64,000 nucleotides of DNA from Clostridia bacterium (lineage in GTDB: Bacteria > Bacillota > Clostridia > UBA1381 > UBA9506). The notes beneath the pieces are model-generated. The model was not told the origin of the DNA and ran no database searches. It was given only the letters and a program-made list of their open reading frames with translations. Positions 23,949-33,759 of this stretch are shown piece by piece (positions within the stretch are counted from its first letter, which is position 1; each line of letters starts with the position of its first letter). The position numbers and the translations under genes are program-made. Location of the stretch: NCBI GenBank assembly GCA_017549205.1, contig JAFYVH010000021.1, forward strand, positions 1 to 64,000, written 5' to 3'.

Positions 23949-25746
23949 CCAGCTTTAAAACGGACATAAATGCCTCCTGGGGCACCTCGACGCTGCCCAC
24001 CTGGCGCATCCGTTTTTTACCCTCCTTCTGCTTTTCAAGCAGTTTCTTTTTACGGGTAATGTCACCGCCGTAGCACTTTGCCAAAACATCCTTGCGCATG
24101 GCCTTTACGGTTTCACGGGCAATAATCTTGTTGCCGATGGCTGCCTGAATGGGAATTTCAAAAAGCTGGCGGGGAATGGCCGCTTTCAGCTTTTCGGCAA
24201 TTTTTCTGCCACGGGCATAGGATTTTGTGTTGTGAACAATGAAAGAAAGGGCGTCTACCATGTCGCCGTTTAATAAAATGTCCAGCTTAACCAAGTCTGA
24301 TTTTTCATAGCCCGCCAGTTCATAATCAAAGCTGGCATAGCCACGGGTACGGGATTTTAAGGCATCAAAAAAATCATAGATAATTTCATTCAGCGGCAGG
24401 TCATAGTGAAGCTGCGCACGGTCGGTATCGATATAGGTCATGTTGTGATACACGCCGCGCCTGTCCTGACACAGTTCCATAACGCTGCCCACAAATTCGG
24501 TAGGCGTCATGATGTCGGCCTTAACCATAGGCTCTTCCATGTATAATATTTCATTGGCAGAGGGCATGTTTGTGGGGTTTGAAATCCACAGCTCCTCGCC
24601 ATTGGTTTTCTTTATTTTGTAAACAACGCTGGGAGCGGTGGTAACCAAATCAAGATTATATTCACGCTCTAAGCGCTCCTGAATGATTTCCATGTGCAAA
24701 AGACCCAAAAAGCCGCAACGGAAACCAAAGCCCAACGCCACCGATGTCTCCGGCTCATAAGAGAGAGAAGCGTCGTTTAACTGCAGCTTGGCTAATGCAT
24801 CACGCAAGTCGTCATAGCGGGCACCGTCTGCCGGATAAATACCGCAAAAAACCATGGGGTTAACCTGCTTATAGCCGGAAAGGGGCGCATCAGCCGGGCG
24901 ATTTGCCAAAGTGATGGTGTCACCCACCCGGGTATCAGATACATTTTTAATTGAGGCGGTGAGATAACCAACCTCGCCGGCGGAAAGAGCTTCACTCTTT
25001 AAAAAGCCGTTGGGGTGAAGATAGCCAAGCTCAACAACCTCAAACTCTTTCTCTGTTGCCATGAGCCGAATGGTGTCGCCTCTTTTTAATGTGCCCTCTT
25101 TGACTCTGAAATAAATAATAACACCTTTATAAGGGTCATAAAAACTGTCAAAAATCAAGGCCTTAAGGGGTGCTTTGGCATCGCCTTTCGGCGGGGGAAT
25201 TAAAGAAACAATCTGCTCTAAAACGCTTTCGATGCCAATGCCGTTTTTTGCAGAGATGCGGGGCGCATCCTCTGCCGGAATGCCAATGATGTTTTCAATT
25301 TCACCAATGACAACCTCTGGCTGTGCGGCAGGCAGGTCAATTTTGTTAATAACGGGCATGATTTCTAAATCATGGTCAATGGCAAGGTAGGTGTTTGCCA
25401 GGGTTTGTGCCTCAATGCCCTGGGCCGCGTCCACAACCAAAAGGGCGCCCTCGCAGGCGGCTAAAGACCGGGAAACCTCATAATTAAAGTCTACATGTCC
25501 CGGGGTGTCAATCAGGTTCAGCACATATTCTTCGCCATCGTTTGCACGATAAAGCAGGCGAACGGCTCTTGCCTTAATGGTGATGCCACGCTCGCGCTCT
25601 AAATCCATGTTGTCTAATACCTGCGCTTCCATTTCACGCTCGGTGAGTAGACCGGTTTTTTCTAAAAGCCGGTCAGCCAGGGTGGATTTGCCATGGTCAA
25701 TATGCGCAATAATTGAAAAATTTCTAATATGTTCCTGATTTACCAT
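23941..25746 (-). CDS. lepA: Elongation factor 4 (LepA) GTPase
   Basis: The 601-residue translational GTPase back-translocates or remodels ribosomes and aids initiation. Motifs are the P-loop [31 protein letters not shown], and the LepA-specific C-terminus with [23 protein letters not shown]. Length is exactly that of the family. The start [15 protein letters not shown] is preceded by GGAGG (minus strand). It is co-transcribed with hemW. Confidence 0.97.
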   Translation of the reverse strand: MVNQEHIRNFSIIAHIDHGKSTLADRLLEKTGLLTEREMEAQVLDNMDLERERGITIKARAVRLLYRANDGEEYVLNLIDTPGHVDFNYEVSRSLAACEGALLVVDAAQGIEAQTLANTYLAIDHDLEIMPVINKIDLPAAQPEVVIGEIENIIGIPAEDAPRISAKNGIGIESVLEQIVSLIPPPKGDAKAPLKALIFDSFYDPYKGVIIYFRVKEGTLKRGDTIRLMATEKEFEVVELGYLHPNGFLKSEALSAGEVGYLTASIKNVSDTRVGDTITLANRPADAPLSGYKQVNPMVFCGIYPADGARYDDLRDALAKLQLNDASLSYEPETSVALGFGFRCGFLGLLHMEIIQERLEREYNLDLVTTAPSVVYKIKKTNGEELWISNPTNMPSANEILYMEEPMVKADIMTPTEFVGSVMELCQDRRGVYHNMTYIDTDRAQLHYDLPLNEIIYDFFDALKSRTRGYASFDYELAGYEKSDLVKLDILLNGDMVDALSFIVHNTKSYARGRKIAEKLKAAIPRQLFEIPIQAAIGNKIIARETVKAMRKDVLAKCYGGDITRKKKLLEKQKEGKKRMRQVGSVEVPQEAFMSVLKLDE

Positions 25747-25823
25747 AAATGCCTCCGATGTTAACGCTTCATAGGTGTGGTGAAAACCAACGCCTCAAAG
25801 TTGCCTGCTGCATTTTGTCAATT

Positions 25824-28800
25824 TTATTTAAAATATGCCACGCCGGACCGGAAGATTTTTTGATCCTGGTCTCCGTAGATATTTTTAGCAATCTGGTCGC
25901 CGCGACGCTCTGAATGTGCCATTTTACCCAAGACGCGTCCGTCGGGACTGGTGATGCCCTCAATGGCGCAAACAGAACCGTTGGGGTTAAAGGCGGTTTC
26001 ATAGGTGGGTGCGCCGCCAAGGTCTACATACTGGGTTGCAATCTGACCATTTTCAGCAAGGCGTTTAACCCATTCTTCGCTTGCCACAAACCGACCCTCG
26101 CCATGAGAAACGGGAACGGTGTGAATGTCGCCCACCTGACAAAGCGAGAGCCAGGGTGACAGGCAAGAAGCCACACGGGTGTTAACCATTTGTGAAACAT
26201 GGCGGCCAATGGCGTTATAGGTCAAGGTAGGGGAATCGGGCTCTAAATCACAAATCTTGCCATAGGGCACAAGACCCAGCTTGATAAGTGCCTGGAAGCC
26301 GTTACAAATACCCAGCATCAAGCCGTCTCTTTGTTCTAGGAGCTCTGTTACCGCATCACGAATGGCAGGGTTGCGGAAAACTGTGGCAATAAACTTGCCG
26401 GAGCCTTCCGGCTCGTCACCGGCAGAGAAGCCGCCGGGAATCATAATAATCTGGCTGTTTTTAATCCGCTTCACCATTTGCTCAACCGAGTCGGTAATAT
26501 CGGCAGGTGTTAAATTTTTGAGAACAAATACATCACATTCGGCCCCTGCATTGCGGAAAGCCTTTTCGGTGTCATATTCACAGTTTGTCCCAGGGAACAC
26601 AGGAATAAACACCCGAGGTCTTGCAATTTTTGATTTGGCGACTGTGGGGCAGCTGATTTTTCCGTTAAATGCGGGGATAGCACCCTCGCCGGCGGCTGCT
26701 TTTGTGGGGAAAATGCTCTCTAAAGGCGCACGCCAAACAGCCAGCATCTCATCAATGGTAAGGCTTGTGGCACCAATGGTGATGGTTTCTTCGGCACAGG
26801 TGTGACCGATTTTTTTGCCAAAGGGCACTTCAAGGTCTTTTGCTGTTTCAATGATGATAGCGCCTAAGTTAGGCACAAACAGAGTGTCTTTCACGCTTTC
26901 ACAAAGCACAGCACCGATTTTGCTGCCAAAGGCCATTTTGGAAACAGCTGCAGCAATACCGCCCTCTTTAACGGTGTAAGAAGCACGAACAAGACCTTTT
27001 TGGATTAAATCATATAAGGCGTCGTATTTTGCTTTTACATCACAGAAATCGGGCAGGCCATCTTCGCCACGCTCCGGTGCGATAAGCCACAGAGCGCTGT
27101 CTGTTTCTTTTAATGCGCCGGATACCACTGTTTTTGCAGAGGTGGGCACCACGGCAAAAGAAACCAAAGTGGGGGGCACATCTAAATCGTTAAAGGAGCC
27201 GGACATGGAGTCTTTGCCGCCAATGGCGCCAATGCCCAAAGCTGTCTGTGCACGATAGGCACCTAAAAGCGCTGCAAAAGGCAGACCCCAACGGGCCGGG
27301 TCACTATACAGGCGGGGGAAATATTCCTGGAATGTGAGATACACTTCTTTTCTGTCACCGCCGGCTGCCACAATTTTGGCTAAGGATTCAATAACGGCAT
27401 ATACGGCACCATCAAAGGGGCTTTCTTTTGCCAGACGGGGCTGATAACCGAAAGACATCAAGGTTGCCGTATCGGTCTTTCCGCCTGTGGGCACTTTAGC
27501 CGCCATGCAATCTTCGGGGGTTAACTGATATTTGCCACCAAAAGGCATCAGCACAGTGCCGGCACCGATGGAAGCATCAAACCGCTCGCAAAGACCTTTT
27601 TGAGAGCAAACATTTAAGTCGGCCAAAGTGTCAAGCCATGCTTTTTTCAAATCAGCAACCGGCTGGGCTTTAAAGTAAGCCGGTGCTTTGGGTGCACAAA
27701 GCGCCACATTGGTGTGCTTGGTTGCACCATTGGTATTTAAAAATTCACGGGAAATATCGCAAATCAACTTGCCGCGCCACTGCATTTTCAGGCGGGGTTC
27801 TTCGGTAACCACGGCCACGCGGGTTGCCTCTAAATTCTCTTCTTTGGCAAGCTCAAAGAAGCGCTTTTCGTTTTCCGGCGCAATCACAACCGCCATACGC
27901 TCTTGCGATTCGCTGATGGCAAGCTCTGTGCCGTCTAAACCCTCATATTTTTTGGGCACTTTATCAAGGTCAATAAAGAGACCGTCTGCCAGCTCGCCCA
28001 CAGCAACGGAAACGCCGCCGGCACCAAAGTCGTTACAACGCTTAATCAGCTGCGCCGCCTCTTCTTTGCGGAAGAGTCTTTGCAGTTTTCTTTCAACAGG
28101 GGCATTACCCTTTTGCACTTCGGCACCGCAGGACTCCAATGAATGGTCATCGTGCGCCTTGGAAGAGCCGGTTGCACCACCACAACCGTCACGACCGGTA
28201 CGACCGCCTAAAAGGATGATAACATCATCGGAAGCAGGACGCTCGCGCACAACATTCTTTTTGGGTGCTGCTGCAATAACTGCACCAATTTCCATTCTCT
28301 TTGCCACATAACCCTCGTCATAAATTTCGGTTACCTGACCTGTTGCGAGGCCAATCTGGTTACCATAAGAGCTGTAGCCGGCAGCTGCACCTGTGGTGAT
28401 TTTACGCTGCATCAACTTGCCGGGCAAAGTTTCTACCAGGGTTTTGCGAGGGTCGCCCGAGCCGGTAACACGCATAGCCTGATACACATAAGAACGACCG
28501 GAAAGGGGATCGCGAATAGCACCACCCAGGCAGGTAGCCGCGCCACCGAAGGGCTCGATTTCTGTGGGGTGGTTGTGGGTTTCGTTTTTAAACATAATGA
28601 GCCAGGGCTCTTTTTGGCCGTCTATATCAACGGTGACCTCAATGCTGCAGGCATTGATTTCTTCTGACTGGTCAAGCTTTGTAAGGTAGCCGTCTTTTTT
28701 CAGCTTTTTAACAGCAATGGTGGCCAAATCCATAAGGCAAAGGGTTTTATTTTTGCCAACATACAGCTCTTTTCTTACTGCCTGATAGTCTGAAAGGGCA

Positions 28801-29549
28801 TCTTTTACTCTTTCCGGTGCACCCTCTACATCAATGTTTTCAATTTCGGTTGCAAAGGTGGTGTGACGGCAATGGTCAGACCAATATGTATCAATCATGC
28901 GCAGCTCGGTCAGTGATGGGTCACGCTTTTCGGTATTTTTAAAATAATCACGGCAGAAGCGCAGGTCCTCATCATCCATGGCAAAGCCATAGGTTTTGAT
29001 CAGACCCGAAAGAGCCGCCTCGTCCATTGTGATAAAGCCTGTAACAACAGGTACATCTGCAGGAATGTCAGCCTTTGCATCTAAGCTTTCGGGCTTGTCG
29101 GCTGAAACCTCGTGGGCTTCTACGGGGTTGATATAATATTTCTTAACAGCCAAAATTTCTTCATCTGTAAGCTTACCCTCAAGAACAATCACATGAGCTG
29201 CCTGCACCGCGGGACGCTCTGCCTGGGTGAGTAGCTGAACACACTCTGCTGCCGAATCGGCCTGCTGGTCATACTGACCGGGAAGCAGCGCTGTTATAAA
29301 ACAGATGGCATCTTCCGGGATGGGACAAACCTCGTCATAGACATTATCCACCGGCGGCTCGCTGAAAATGGTGGTGCGGGCTGCGGCAAAGGCCTCGTCT
29401 GATACGCCCTGCACATCATAGCGCTGCAAAACGCGAACGCCTGTTAAGCCGGTTAGGTTCAGGTTTTCTTTCAGGTCTTTGTAAAGGCGTCTTGCCTCTA
29501 CATCAAAGCCTTTCTTTTTTTCTACAAAAATTCTTCTGACTGTATTCAT
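25824..29549 (-). CDS. purL: Phosphoribosylformylglycinamidine synthase, single chain
   Basis: The 1241-residue enzyme turns FGAR, glutamine and ATP into FGAM in purine synthesis. It contains the linker and two AIRS-like synthetase halves (ATP site near KNETHNHPTEIEPFGGAAT, DDHSLESCGAEV, FGAGGVSVAVGELADG, IGGKDSMSGSFNDL). The C-terminal glutaminase domain has the nucleophile cysteine in GICNGFQ (about 1085) and VSHGEGRF. The size matches the fused clostridial form, so no separate purQ/purS is needed. The ATG at 29549 follows AGGAGCACAGC. No purine riboswitch lies in the 34-base gap upstream. It is isolated from other purine genes. Confidence 0.95.
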   Translation of the reverse strand: MNTVRRIFVEKKKGFDVEARRLYKDLKENLNLTGLTGVRVLQRYDVQGVSDEAFAAARTTIFSEPPVDNVYDEVCPIPEDAICFITALLPGQYDQQADSAAECVQLLTQAERPAVQAAHVIVLEGKLTDEEILAVKKYYINPVEAHEVSADKPESLDAKADIPADVPVVTGFITMDEAALSGLIKTYGFAMDDEDLRFCRDYFKNTEKRDPSLTELRMIDTYWSDHCRHTTFATEIENIDVEGAPERVKDALSDYQAVRKELYVGKNKTLCLMDLATIAVKKLKKDGYLTKLDQSEEINACSIEVTVDIDGQKEPWLIMFKNETHNHPTEIEPFGGAATCLGGAIRDPLSGRSYVYQAMRVTGSGDPRKTLVETLPGKLMQRKITTGAAAGYSSYGNQIGLATGQVTEIYDEGYVAKRMEIGAVIAAAPKKNVVRERPASDDVIILLGGRTGRDGCGGATGSSKAHDDHSLESCGAEVQKGNAPVERKLQRLFRKEEAAQLIKRCNDFGAGGVSVAVGELADGLFIDLDKVPKKYEGLDGTELAISESQERMAVVIAPENEKRFFELAKEENLEATRVAVVTEEPRLKMQWRGKLICDISREFLNTNGATKHTNVALCAPKAPAYFKAQPVADLKKAWLDTLADLNVCSQKGLCERFDASIGAGTVLMPFGGKYQLTPEDCMAAKVPTGGKTDTATLMSFGYQPRLAKESPFDGAVYAVIESLAKIVAAGGDRKEVYLTFQEYFPRLYSDPARWGLPFAALLGAYRAQTALGIGAIGGKDSMSGSFNDLDVPPTLVSFAVVPTSAKTVVSGALKETDSALWLIAPERGEDGLPDFCDVKAKYDALYDLIQKGLVRASYTVKEGGIAAAVSKMAFGSKIGAVLCESVKDTLFVPNLGAIIIETAKDLEVPFGKKIGHTCAEETITIGATSLTIDEMLAVWRAPLESIFPTKAAAGEGAIPAFNGKISCPTVAKSKIARPRVFIPVFPGTNCEYDTEKAFRNAGAECDVFVLKNLTPADITDSVEQMVKRIKNSQIIMIPGGFSAGDEPEGSGKFIATVFRNPAIRDAVTELLEQRDGLMLGICNGFQALIKLGLVPYGKICDLEPDSPTLTYNAIGRHVSQMVNTRVASCLSPWLSLCQVGDIHTVPVSHGEGRFVASEEWVKRLAENGQIATQYVDLGGAPTYETAFNPNGSVCAIEGITSPDGRVLGKMAHSERRGDQIAKNIYGDQDQKIFRSGVAYFK

Positions 29550-29583
29550 GCTGTGCTCCTTCGTAATATTATATTCCTTAATT

Positions 29584-30180
29584 TTAAACTTCATTAAAAG
29601 CGGTTAGGACACCGCTTGCATTTTCATCAATCATCACCCGGCAAATGCCACCGTTATTCACTTGAAAACGCCATGAGCCCTCAATGCCCATGCCAAGTAA
29701 ATAAGCCAAAATGCAGCGAATGGTTCCCAGGTGAGAAACCACAACAACCGAGCCTTCATTGTGTTTCTTTAAAAGCTCATTAATAACCTCGGCGCAGCGG
29801 TCATAAACCTGTCTGGCGCTTTCGCCACCGGGAATGGCATAATCGGCTAAATCTTGTTGCCATGCCGTGTATTCTGCCTCATATTCTGCCCGGATGTCGT
29901 CCACTGCCATGTTCTCCCAAATGCCAAACCGCCGTTCACACAAATCGAAAATTGTTTCCACGGTTATGCCGTGGGGCTGTGCAATGGCCTCGGCAGTTTC
30001 ACTTGCACGCCGCAGGGGGCTTGTGTAAATCGCCTCGGGCCGCTTGAGTGCAAAGACCCTGGAAAGAGAGTTGGCTTGCCGCCGACCCCGTTCTGTCAGG
30101 GGCAGGTCCGTTGTGCCTAAAGCCGTGGGACGCAGGTTGCCTGCTGTTTCGCCGTGTCTGACCAAAATTAACTCTAACAT
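29584..30180 (-). CDS. Histidine phosphatase family protein (phosphoglycerate mutase-like)
   Basis: The 198-residue protein starts with ELILVRHGETAGN, carrying the phospho-accepting His of the RHG motif. The second catalytic His lies in VVVSHLGTIRC (about residue 147). The family contains cofactor-dependent mutases, alpha-ribazole phosphatases and sugar phosphatases; at this length a small-molecule phosphatase is more likely than a glycolytic mutase, since gpmI is present at 51398. It lies 7 bases downstream of the transporter gene. Confidence 0.85.
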   Translation of the reverse strand: MLELILVRHGETAGNLRPTALGTTDLPLTERGRRQANSLSRVFALKRPEAIYTSPLRRASETAEAIAQPHGITVETIFDLCERRFGIWENMAVDDIRAEYEAEYTAWQQDLADYAIPGGESARQVYDRCAEVINELLKKHNEGSVVVVSHLGTIRCILAYLLGMGIEGSWRFQVNNGGICRVMIDENASGVLTAFNEV

Positions 30181-30187
30181 TTGCAGC

Positions 30188-31063
30188 TCACTCCTTTGAT
30201 AAGCTCAAAATGATAACCGACGCTAAAATCATAAAAATGCCAATTAAAGAGGGCAGGGTAAGTACTTCATGGAACACCATCACGCTTAAAAGCGTGGCCG
30301 TCATGGGCTCTACGGAGCCTAAGGCGGTGGCTGTGCCCGCGGGCAAATTCTTCATGCCCATGGTGTAAAACAAGTAGGGAAGCGTGCTGGTGATAACGCC
30401 CACACCCAAAGAAAGAGGAATCATGGGGGCAGGGTTTTGTGCAACGGCGCCTACAAGCGCAAAGGGATTTGCCGTTACAATCGAGAAAAAGGCCGAGAAC
30501 ATAAAACAATAAACCGCTGCTGTCACAGGGTTGTTGCCGCGACGCATAGCCCACTTGGTGCATATGTTATAGGATGCATATGAAACGCCGGCCAAAAGAC
30601 CGGTAATGATGCCAACGGCGCTAAACCGGGCATTGCCCATAATGCCGGTGACCAAACCGCAACCTGCCAGTACGGCCAAAACCGCAATGGCCTTTAAAAG
30701 TGTCAACTTTTCGCCAAAGAGAAAAACCGATGCAACCATGACCATAACCGGCGCTGTATACATCAAAATAACAGCCACAGATAAAGAAGCGGTTGCCATG
30801 GAGCAATAGTAAAATGTTGAGGTGAGAAAAAGGAACAAACCGCTGGCGGCAAAAATGGCCACCTCCCGCAGTTTTGTTTTAAACACCTTTCGGCTTGTTA
30901 AAAAGAAAAAAACACAAATAGCAACACCGGCCACAATGTTTCTTATGGCCGAAAGCTGCACCGGGCTCAACTCGCTATAGGTTTTAAGCAGAGTAAAGAA
31001 CACCCCCGATGTACCCCAAAGAGCCCCGGCTAATATAATATAAAACAGAGATAATTTCTTCAT
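30188..31063 (-). CDS. EamA/DMT-superfamily transporter
   Basis: The 291-residue membrane protein has about ten helices in two EamA halves (first half with GALWGTSGVFF, second with ASYNICTKWAMRR and PLSLGVGVITSTLPYLFYTMGM, ending near LGSVEPMTATLLSVMVF). Such proteins export or import small metabolites such as amino acids or nucleosides; the substrate is unknown. The ATG at 31063 follows TTGAGG. It lies 34 bases after the carboxypeptidase gene. Confidence 0.88.
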   Translation of the reverse strand: MKKLSLFYIILAGALWGTSGVFFTLLKTYSELSPVQLSAIRNIVAGVAICVFFFLTSRKVFKTKLREVAIFAASGLFLFLTSTFYYCSMATASLSVAVILMYTAPVMVMVASVFLFGEKLTLLKAIAVLAVLAGCGLVTGIMGNARFSAVGIITGLLAGVSYASYNICTKWAMRRGNNPVTAAVYCFMFSAFFSIVTANPFALVGAVAQNPAPMIPLSLGVGVITSTLPYLFYTMGMKNLPAGTATALGSVEPMTATLLSVMVFHEVLTLPSLIGIFMILASVIILSLSKE

Positions 31064-31097
31064 TTTAATCCTCAATGTCTAACTGCGCTTGTAGGTG

Positions 31098-32399
31098 TTA
31101 CTGATAAAAGTTTCTGCGGGCCTGCTCTCTTCGTTTTTCCCTGGCAATACGACGTTTTTTTGCCTCGTGCATGGAGTGCAACAACGAAAGAACAACAAAG
31201 AGTGCCAAAGGAATCATAACCCAGGGACCAAAAACGAAGTTTAAAAGGCTGATAAAAATCATTTTGAAAAAGCTGCGCCTGATATCCTGCGTGGCAACCA
31301 AATCAACGGAGCCCGCAAATTCGCCATCATAATAATACGTCAGACGACCTAACACATCGCCTTTTTTAACCGGCGCAACAATGTTTTCTTCTGCCACGCT
31401 GTCGGTTGTGAGCTTTGCTTTGTCATAGCCTTTAGGCAGTAAAATTTCAAGGGGCTCTTTAGCAGATAAAATCACCTGGTCAGTGCCGCGACCCCATTTA
31501 ATGTCATGAGTTGTCACAATGTCGTTGGTGTTGGAAACAGTTTGTAATGAATAAGCGCCAAAGGCATAATCAAAAAGCGCCATTGTGTCTAAAAACGAAT
31601 AATTGCCCTCGACCTCTATAGGCGCTGCAAGGGTGACACAGAAAAAGCCCCGTCCGCCACGCTCTGCATAGGAGGAAAGGCACGCTCCTGCATCGCTGGT
31701 GTGACCCGTTTTGACGCCTGCGGCACCGTTATAAGCATAACGATGGTCGCGGAACTGGTTCACAAGACAGTTGTTGTTAGACAAAATGCGTGTTTCTGTA
31801 TATTTATTCGTGGGCGGGATTTCATAAATTGCTGTGGAAACAACCTGACGGATTAAGGGATGTTTCATTGCCTCGACGGACACAGTGAGCAGGTCTCTTG
31901 CCGTGGTGTAATGCTCTTCATCGTGGTAGCCGTGGGCGTTAACAAAGTGCGTATTCGTCATGCCCAGCTCTGCTGCACGAACATTCATGGCATCAACAAA
32001 GGCAGAAAGCTCGCCCGAAACAGCTTCGCCCAAGGCGTTAGCCGCATCGTTTGCCGAGTGGACCAGAAGACCATATAAAAGCTGCTCAACCGTTAAGACC
32101 TCGCCGCTTAAAAGGCCCATGTTGCTGCCGTCACGGTCAATATCAATTGCTGTTTCGCTGATGGTCAGCTCTTGCGCCGGGTCTAAATTTTCAACCGCCA
32201 AAAGAGCTGTCATAATTTTCGTGGTGCTGGCCGGGTACATTTTTTTGTCTGCATCTTTTTCATACAAAATCCGACCGCTGTCTTCATGCATTAAAATTGC
32301 CGATACCGATTTGATATCCGGCGCCTTTGCTTCGGCAAAAACGCTGCCAAAAGAAAAAATAATGCCCGCTATTAAAAGAAATGCCACCACTTTTCGCAT
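31098..32399 (-). CDS. D-alanyl-D-alanine carboxypeptidase (DacF/PBP5 type)
   Basis: The enzyme trims the terminal D-Ala of peptidoglycan stem peptides outside the membrane. A signal peptide is followed by the penicillin-binding motifs STTK (in YPASTTKIMTALLAVE), SAN (HSANDAANALGE) and KTG (GVKTGHTSDAGAC). A C-terminal PBP5-type beta domain and a membrane helix (FVFGPWVMIPLALFVVLSLL) follow, so the protein is anchored at its C-terminus. I chose MRKVVAFLL at 32399 as the likely start, because it begins a normal signal peptide; starts at 32417 or 32435 are possible and no strong ribosome binding site decides. Confidence 0.9.
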   Translation of the reverse strand: MRKVVAFLLIAGIIFSFGSVFAEAKAPDIKSVSAILMHEDSGRILYEKDADKKMYPASTTKIMTALLAVENLDPAQELTISETAIDIDRDGSNMGLLSGEVLTVEQLLYGLLVHSANDAANALGEAVSGELSAFVDAMNVRAAELGMTNTHFVNAHGYHDEEHYTTARDLLTVSVEAMKHPLIRQVVSTAIYEIPPTNKYTETRILSNNNCLVNQFRDHRYAYNGAAGVKTGHTSDAGACLSSYAERGGRGFFCVTLAAPIEVEGNYSFLDTMALFDYAFGAYSLQTVSNTNDIVTTHDIKWGRGTDQVILSAKEPLEILLPKGYDKAKLTTDSVAEENIVAPVKKGDVLGRLTYYYDGEFAGSVDLVATQDIRRSFFKMIFISLLNFVFGPWVMIPLALFVVLSLLHSMHEAKKRRIAREKRREQARRNFYQ

Positions 32400-32509
32400 T
32401 TTGAATCCACAACCCATCTTTTTTACTAAAAACATCTTTTGCAAACCCTGTCATACCTCATTGGAACAGGTCTTTTTTGTGTGTTTACAAAAAAATATTT
32501 CCATTATTT

Positions 32510-32538
32510 ATTGTATCATATTATAGGCTTTCTGTCAA
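32510..32538 (-). promoter_or_regulatory. Promoter of the carboxypeptidase gene
   Basis: On the minus strand TTGACA (32538-32533) and TACAAT (32515-32510) are 17 bp apart, giving a leader of about 100 bases. Confidence 0.75.
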
Positions 32539-32664
32539 TGAACTAAGGTGGGTTTTGTCGAAAAAGCGGCGTCCTTTAAAAGCAAAAGGGGAACTTTCTT
32601 TTGCTTTTGTGCATTATGACCAAAAGTTTTTATTTTCATTTGTTCGGTTTGTTAAATGAGTGTA

Positions 32665-32693
32665 TTGCAAAAAAAGTCGAATCGTGTTAGAAT
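32665..32693 (+). promoter_or_regulatory. Plus-strand promoter inside a gene-free region
   Basis: TTGCAA (32665-32670) and TAGAAT (32688-32693), 17 bp apart, point rightwards although both flanking genes are on the minus strand and no plus-strand frame follows. Confidence 0.6.
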
Positions 32694-32699
32694 AAAAAT

Positions 32700-32798
32700 A
32701 CACCACAACAAACACAACAACCAAATTTTTTTCATTTTCCCTCCTTTAGGTAATAAAGGAACTTTTATGGATTAAAGGCCGTTTTTACGGTCTTTTTT
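32700..32798 (+). ncRNA. Candidate small RNA of about 100 nt
   Basis: A near-consensus promoter at 32665-32693 and a terminator (AAAGGCCG 32774-32781 pairing with CGGTCTTT, then T-run to 32798) bracket a region without an open frame. The 5' third is G-free and C/A-rich (32700-32725). Then come U-rich DNA and CCCTCC (32739-32744), which is complementary to Shine-Dalgarno sequences. A small hairpin TCCTTT/AAAGGA (32742-32760) partly covers it. This is the layout of a trans-acting small RNA that blocks ribosome binding. No known family is recognised. Confidence 0.45.
32774..32798 (+). terminator. Terminator of the candidate small RNA
   Basis: AAAGGCCG and CGGTCTTT form a stem (one G-U) followed by a T-rich tail on the plus strand. 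Confidence 0.65.
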
Positions 32799-32825
32799 CT
32801 TTTTTCCGGTTGCATAAATATGCAA

Positions 32826-32864
32826 AAAAACGAGTCCAAAAGCAAGTTTTGGACTCGTTTTTTC
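32826..32864. terminator. Terminator downstream of ytxC-like gene
   Basis: AAAACGAGTCCAAAA pairs with TTTTGGACTCGTTTT; it reads as a terminator on both strands and ends the minus-strand gene at 32866. Confidence 0.9.
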
Positions 32865-32865
32865 T

Positions 32866-33705
32866 TTATTTGTTTTTCTCACACAAAGGGCAGCCGTCGC
32901 AATAGGCCATCTGGCCGTCAAACACCCGGGAAATTGTTGTAAACAATTCATGATTGCGGATGTTTTCTTTTTGATGAATAAAGATTTTTTGCGGTGCCAA
33001 GGTGATGAGCACGCTGATGAGCAAATCGTCATAAGCCTCTTCGGTGAGCAAGACCTCACCCTCTAAAAAATCGGCAAAACAGCGGGCTGTAATGTCGTTT
33101 TTTTCTTTATCTAAAATTCTGTAGCCGCCTTTTGCGCACACAAAAATGTGCACCCCTTCGGGTCTTGGTGCTTGCACATTAACAAAATATTTTAAAAGAC
33201 CCACAAATTCTTCATATTCCTTGCCGGCAATATAGCTCTCAACCAAACGCTCTGCCAATCGCGCCAAGAGAGATTCATAACTTTTCAGGCGGAACGCCAC
33301 AAAGCCGTCTAAAAACATGGTTTTGTTTTCACGCAGGTAATCATAAACGCTTAAAAACACCGCTTGCTTTCGGGCGTTGTAACCGATTTCCGGGTCGTCG
33401 CTACAGGTTTCAATGCTTTTTAAAATTTCTCTTTTTTCTATGGGGGAAAGCTCTTGATAGGTAGTTTCTAAAATCCGGCGAAGCAGCCTTGTTTCATAAC
33501 GGTCGATGATGTATTCTGCCACCACATTGACATATTGCTCTAAAATAAAGGTATCGTCGGCGGGGTCAAATTCAATGTATGTTACCGATTTTTCCGCCTC
33601 GTCTTTGGAAACAGAAATCGGGAAAACACATTCGGGATGGTTATAAAGCCTGGTTTGTATCAGGTTTGAATCGCCTTTTATCCCCAATGTGATTCGGTCA
33701 AACAC
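32866..33705 (-). CDS. ytxC: YtxC-like sporulation protein
   Basis: The 279-residue protein matches the YtxC family of putative sporulation proteins by length and by the helical central region (LRRILETTYQELSPIEKREILK, YLRENKTMFLDGFVAFRLKSY) and the C-terminal half ending in ITLAPQKIFIHQ. Unusual is a C-terminal CDGCPLCEKNK tail that could bind metal. The biochemical role is unknown for the family. The ATG follows AAGGAG. It supports a spore-forming host. Confidence 0.75.
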   Translation of the reverse strand: MFDRITLGIKGDSNLIQTRLYNHPECVFPISVSKDEAEKSVTYIEFDPADDTFILEQYVNVVAEYIIDRYETRLLRRILETTYQELSPIEKREILKSIETCSDDPEIGYNARKQAVFLSVYDYLRENKTMFLDGFVAFRLKSYESLLARLAERLVESYIAGKEYEEFVGLLKYFVNVQAPRPEGVHIFVCAKGGYRILDKEKNDITARCFADFLEGEVLLTEEAYDDLLISVLITLAPQKIFIHQKENIRNHELFTTISRVFDGQMAYCDGCPLCEKNK

Positions 33706-33759
33706 ATGGGTTCACTCCTTCCCAAAAGAATGGTGTTAGTTTGTCGTTATTTTTCTTTT

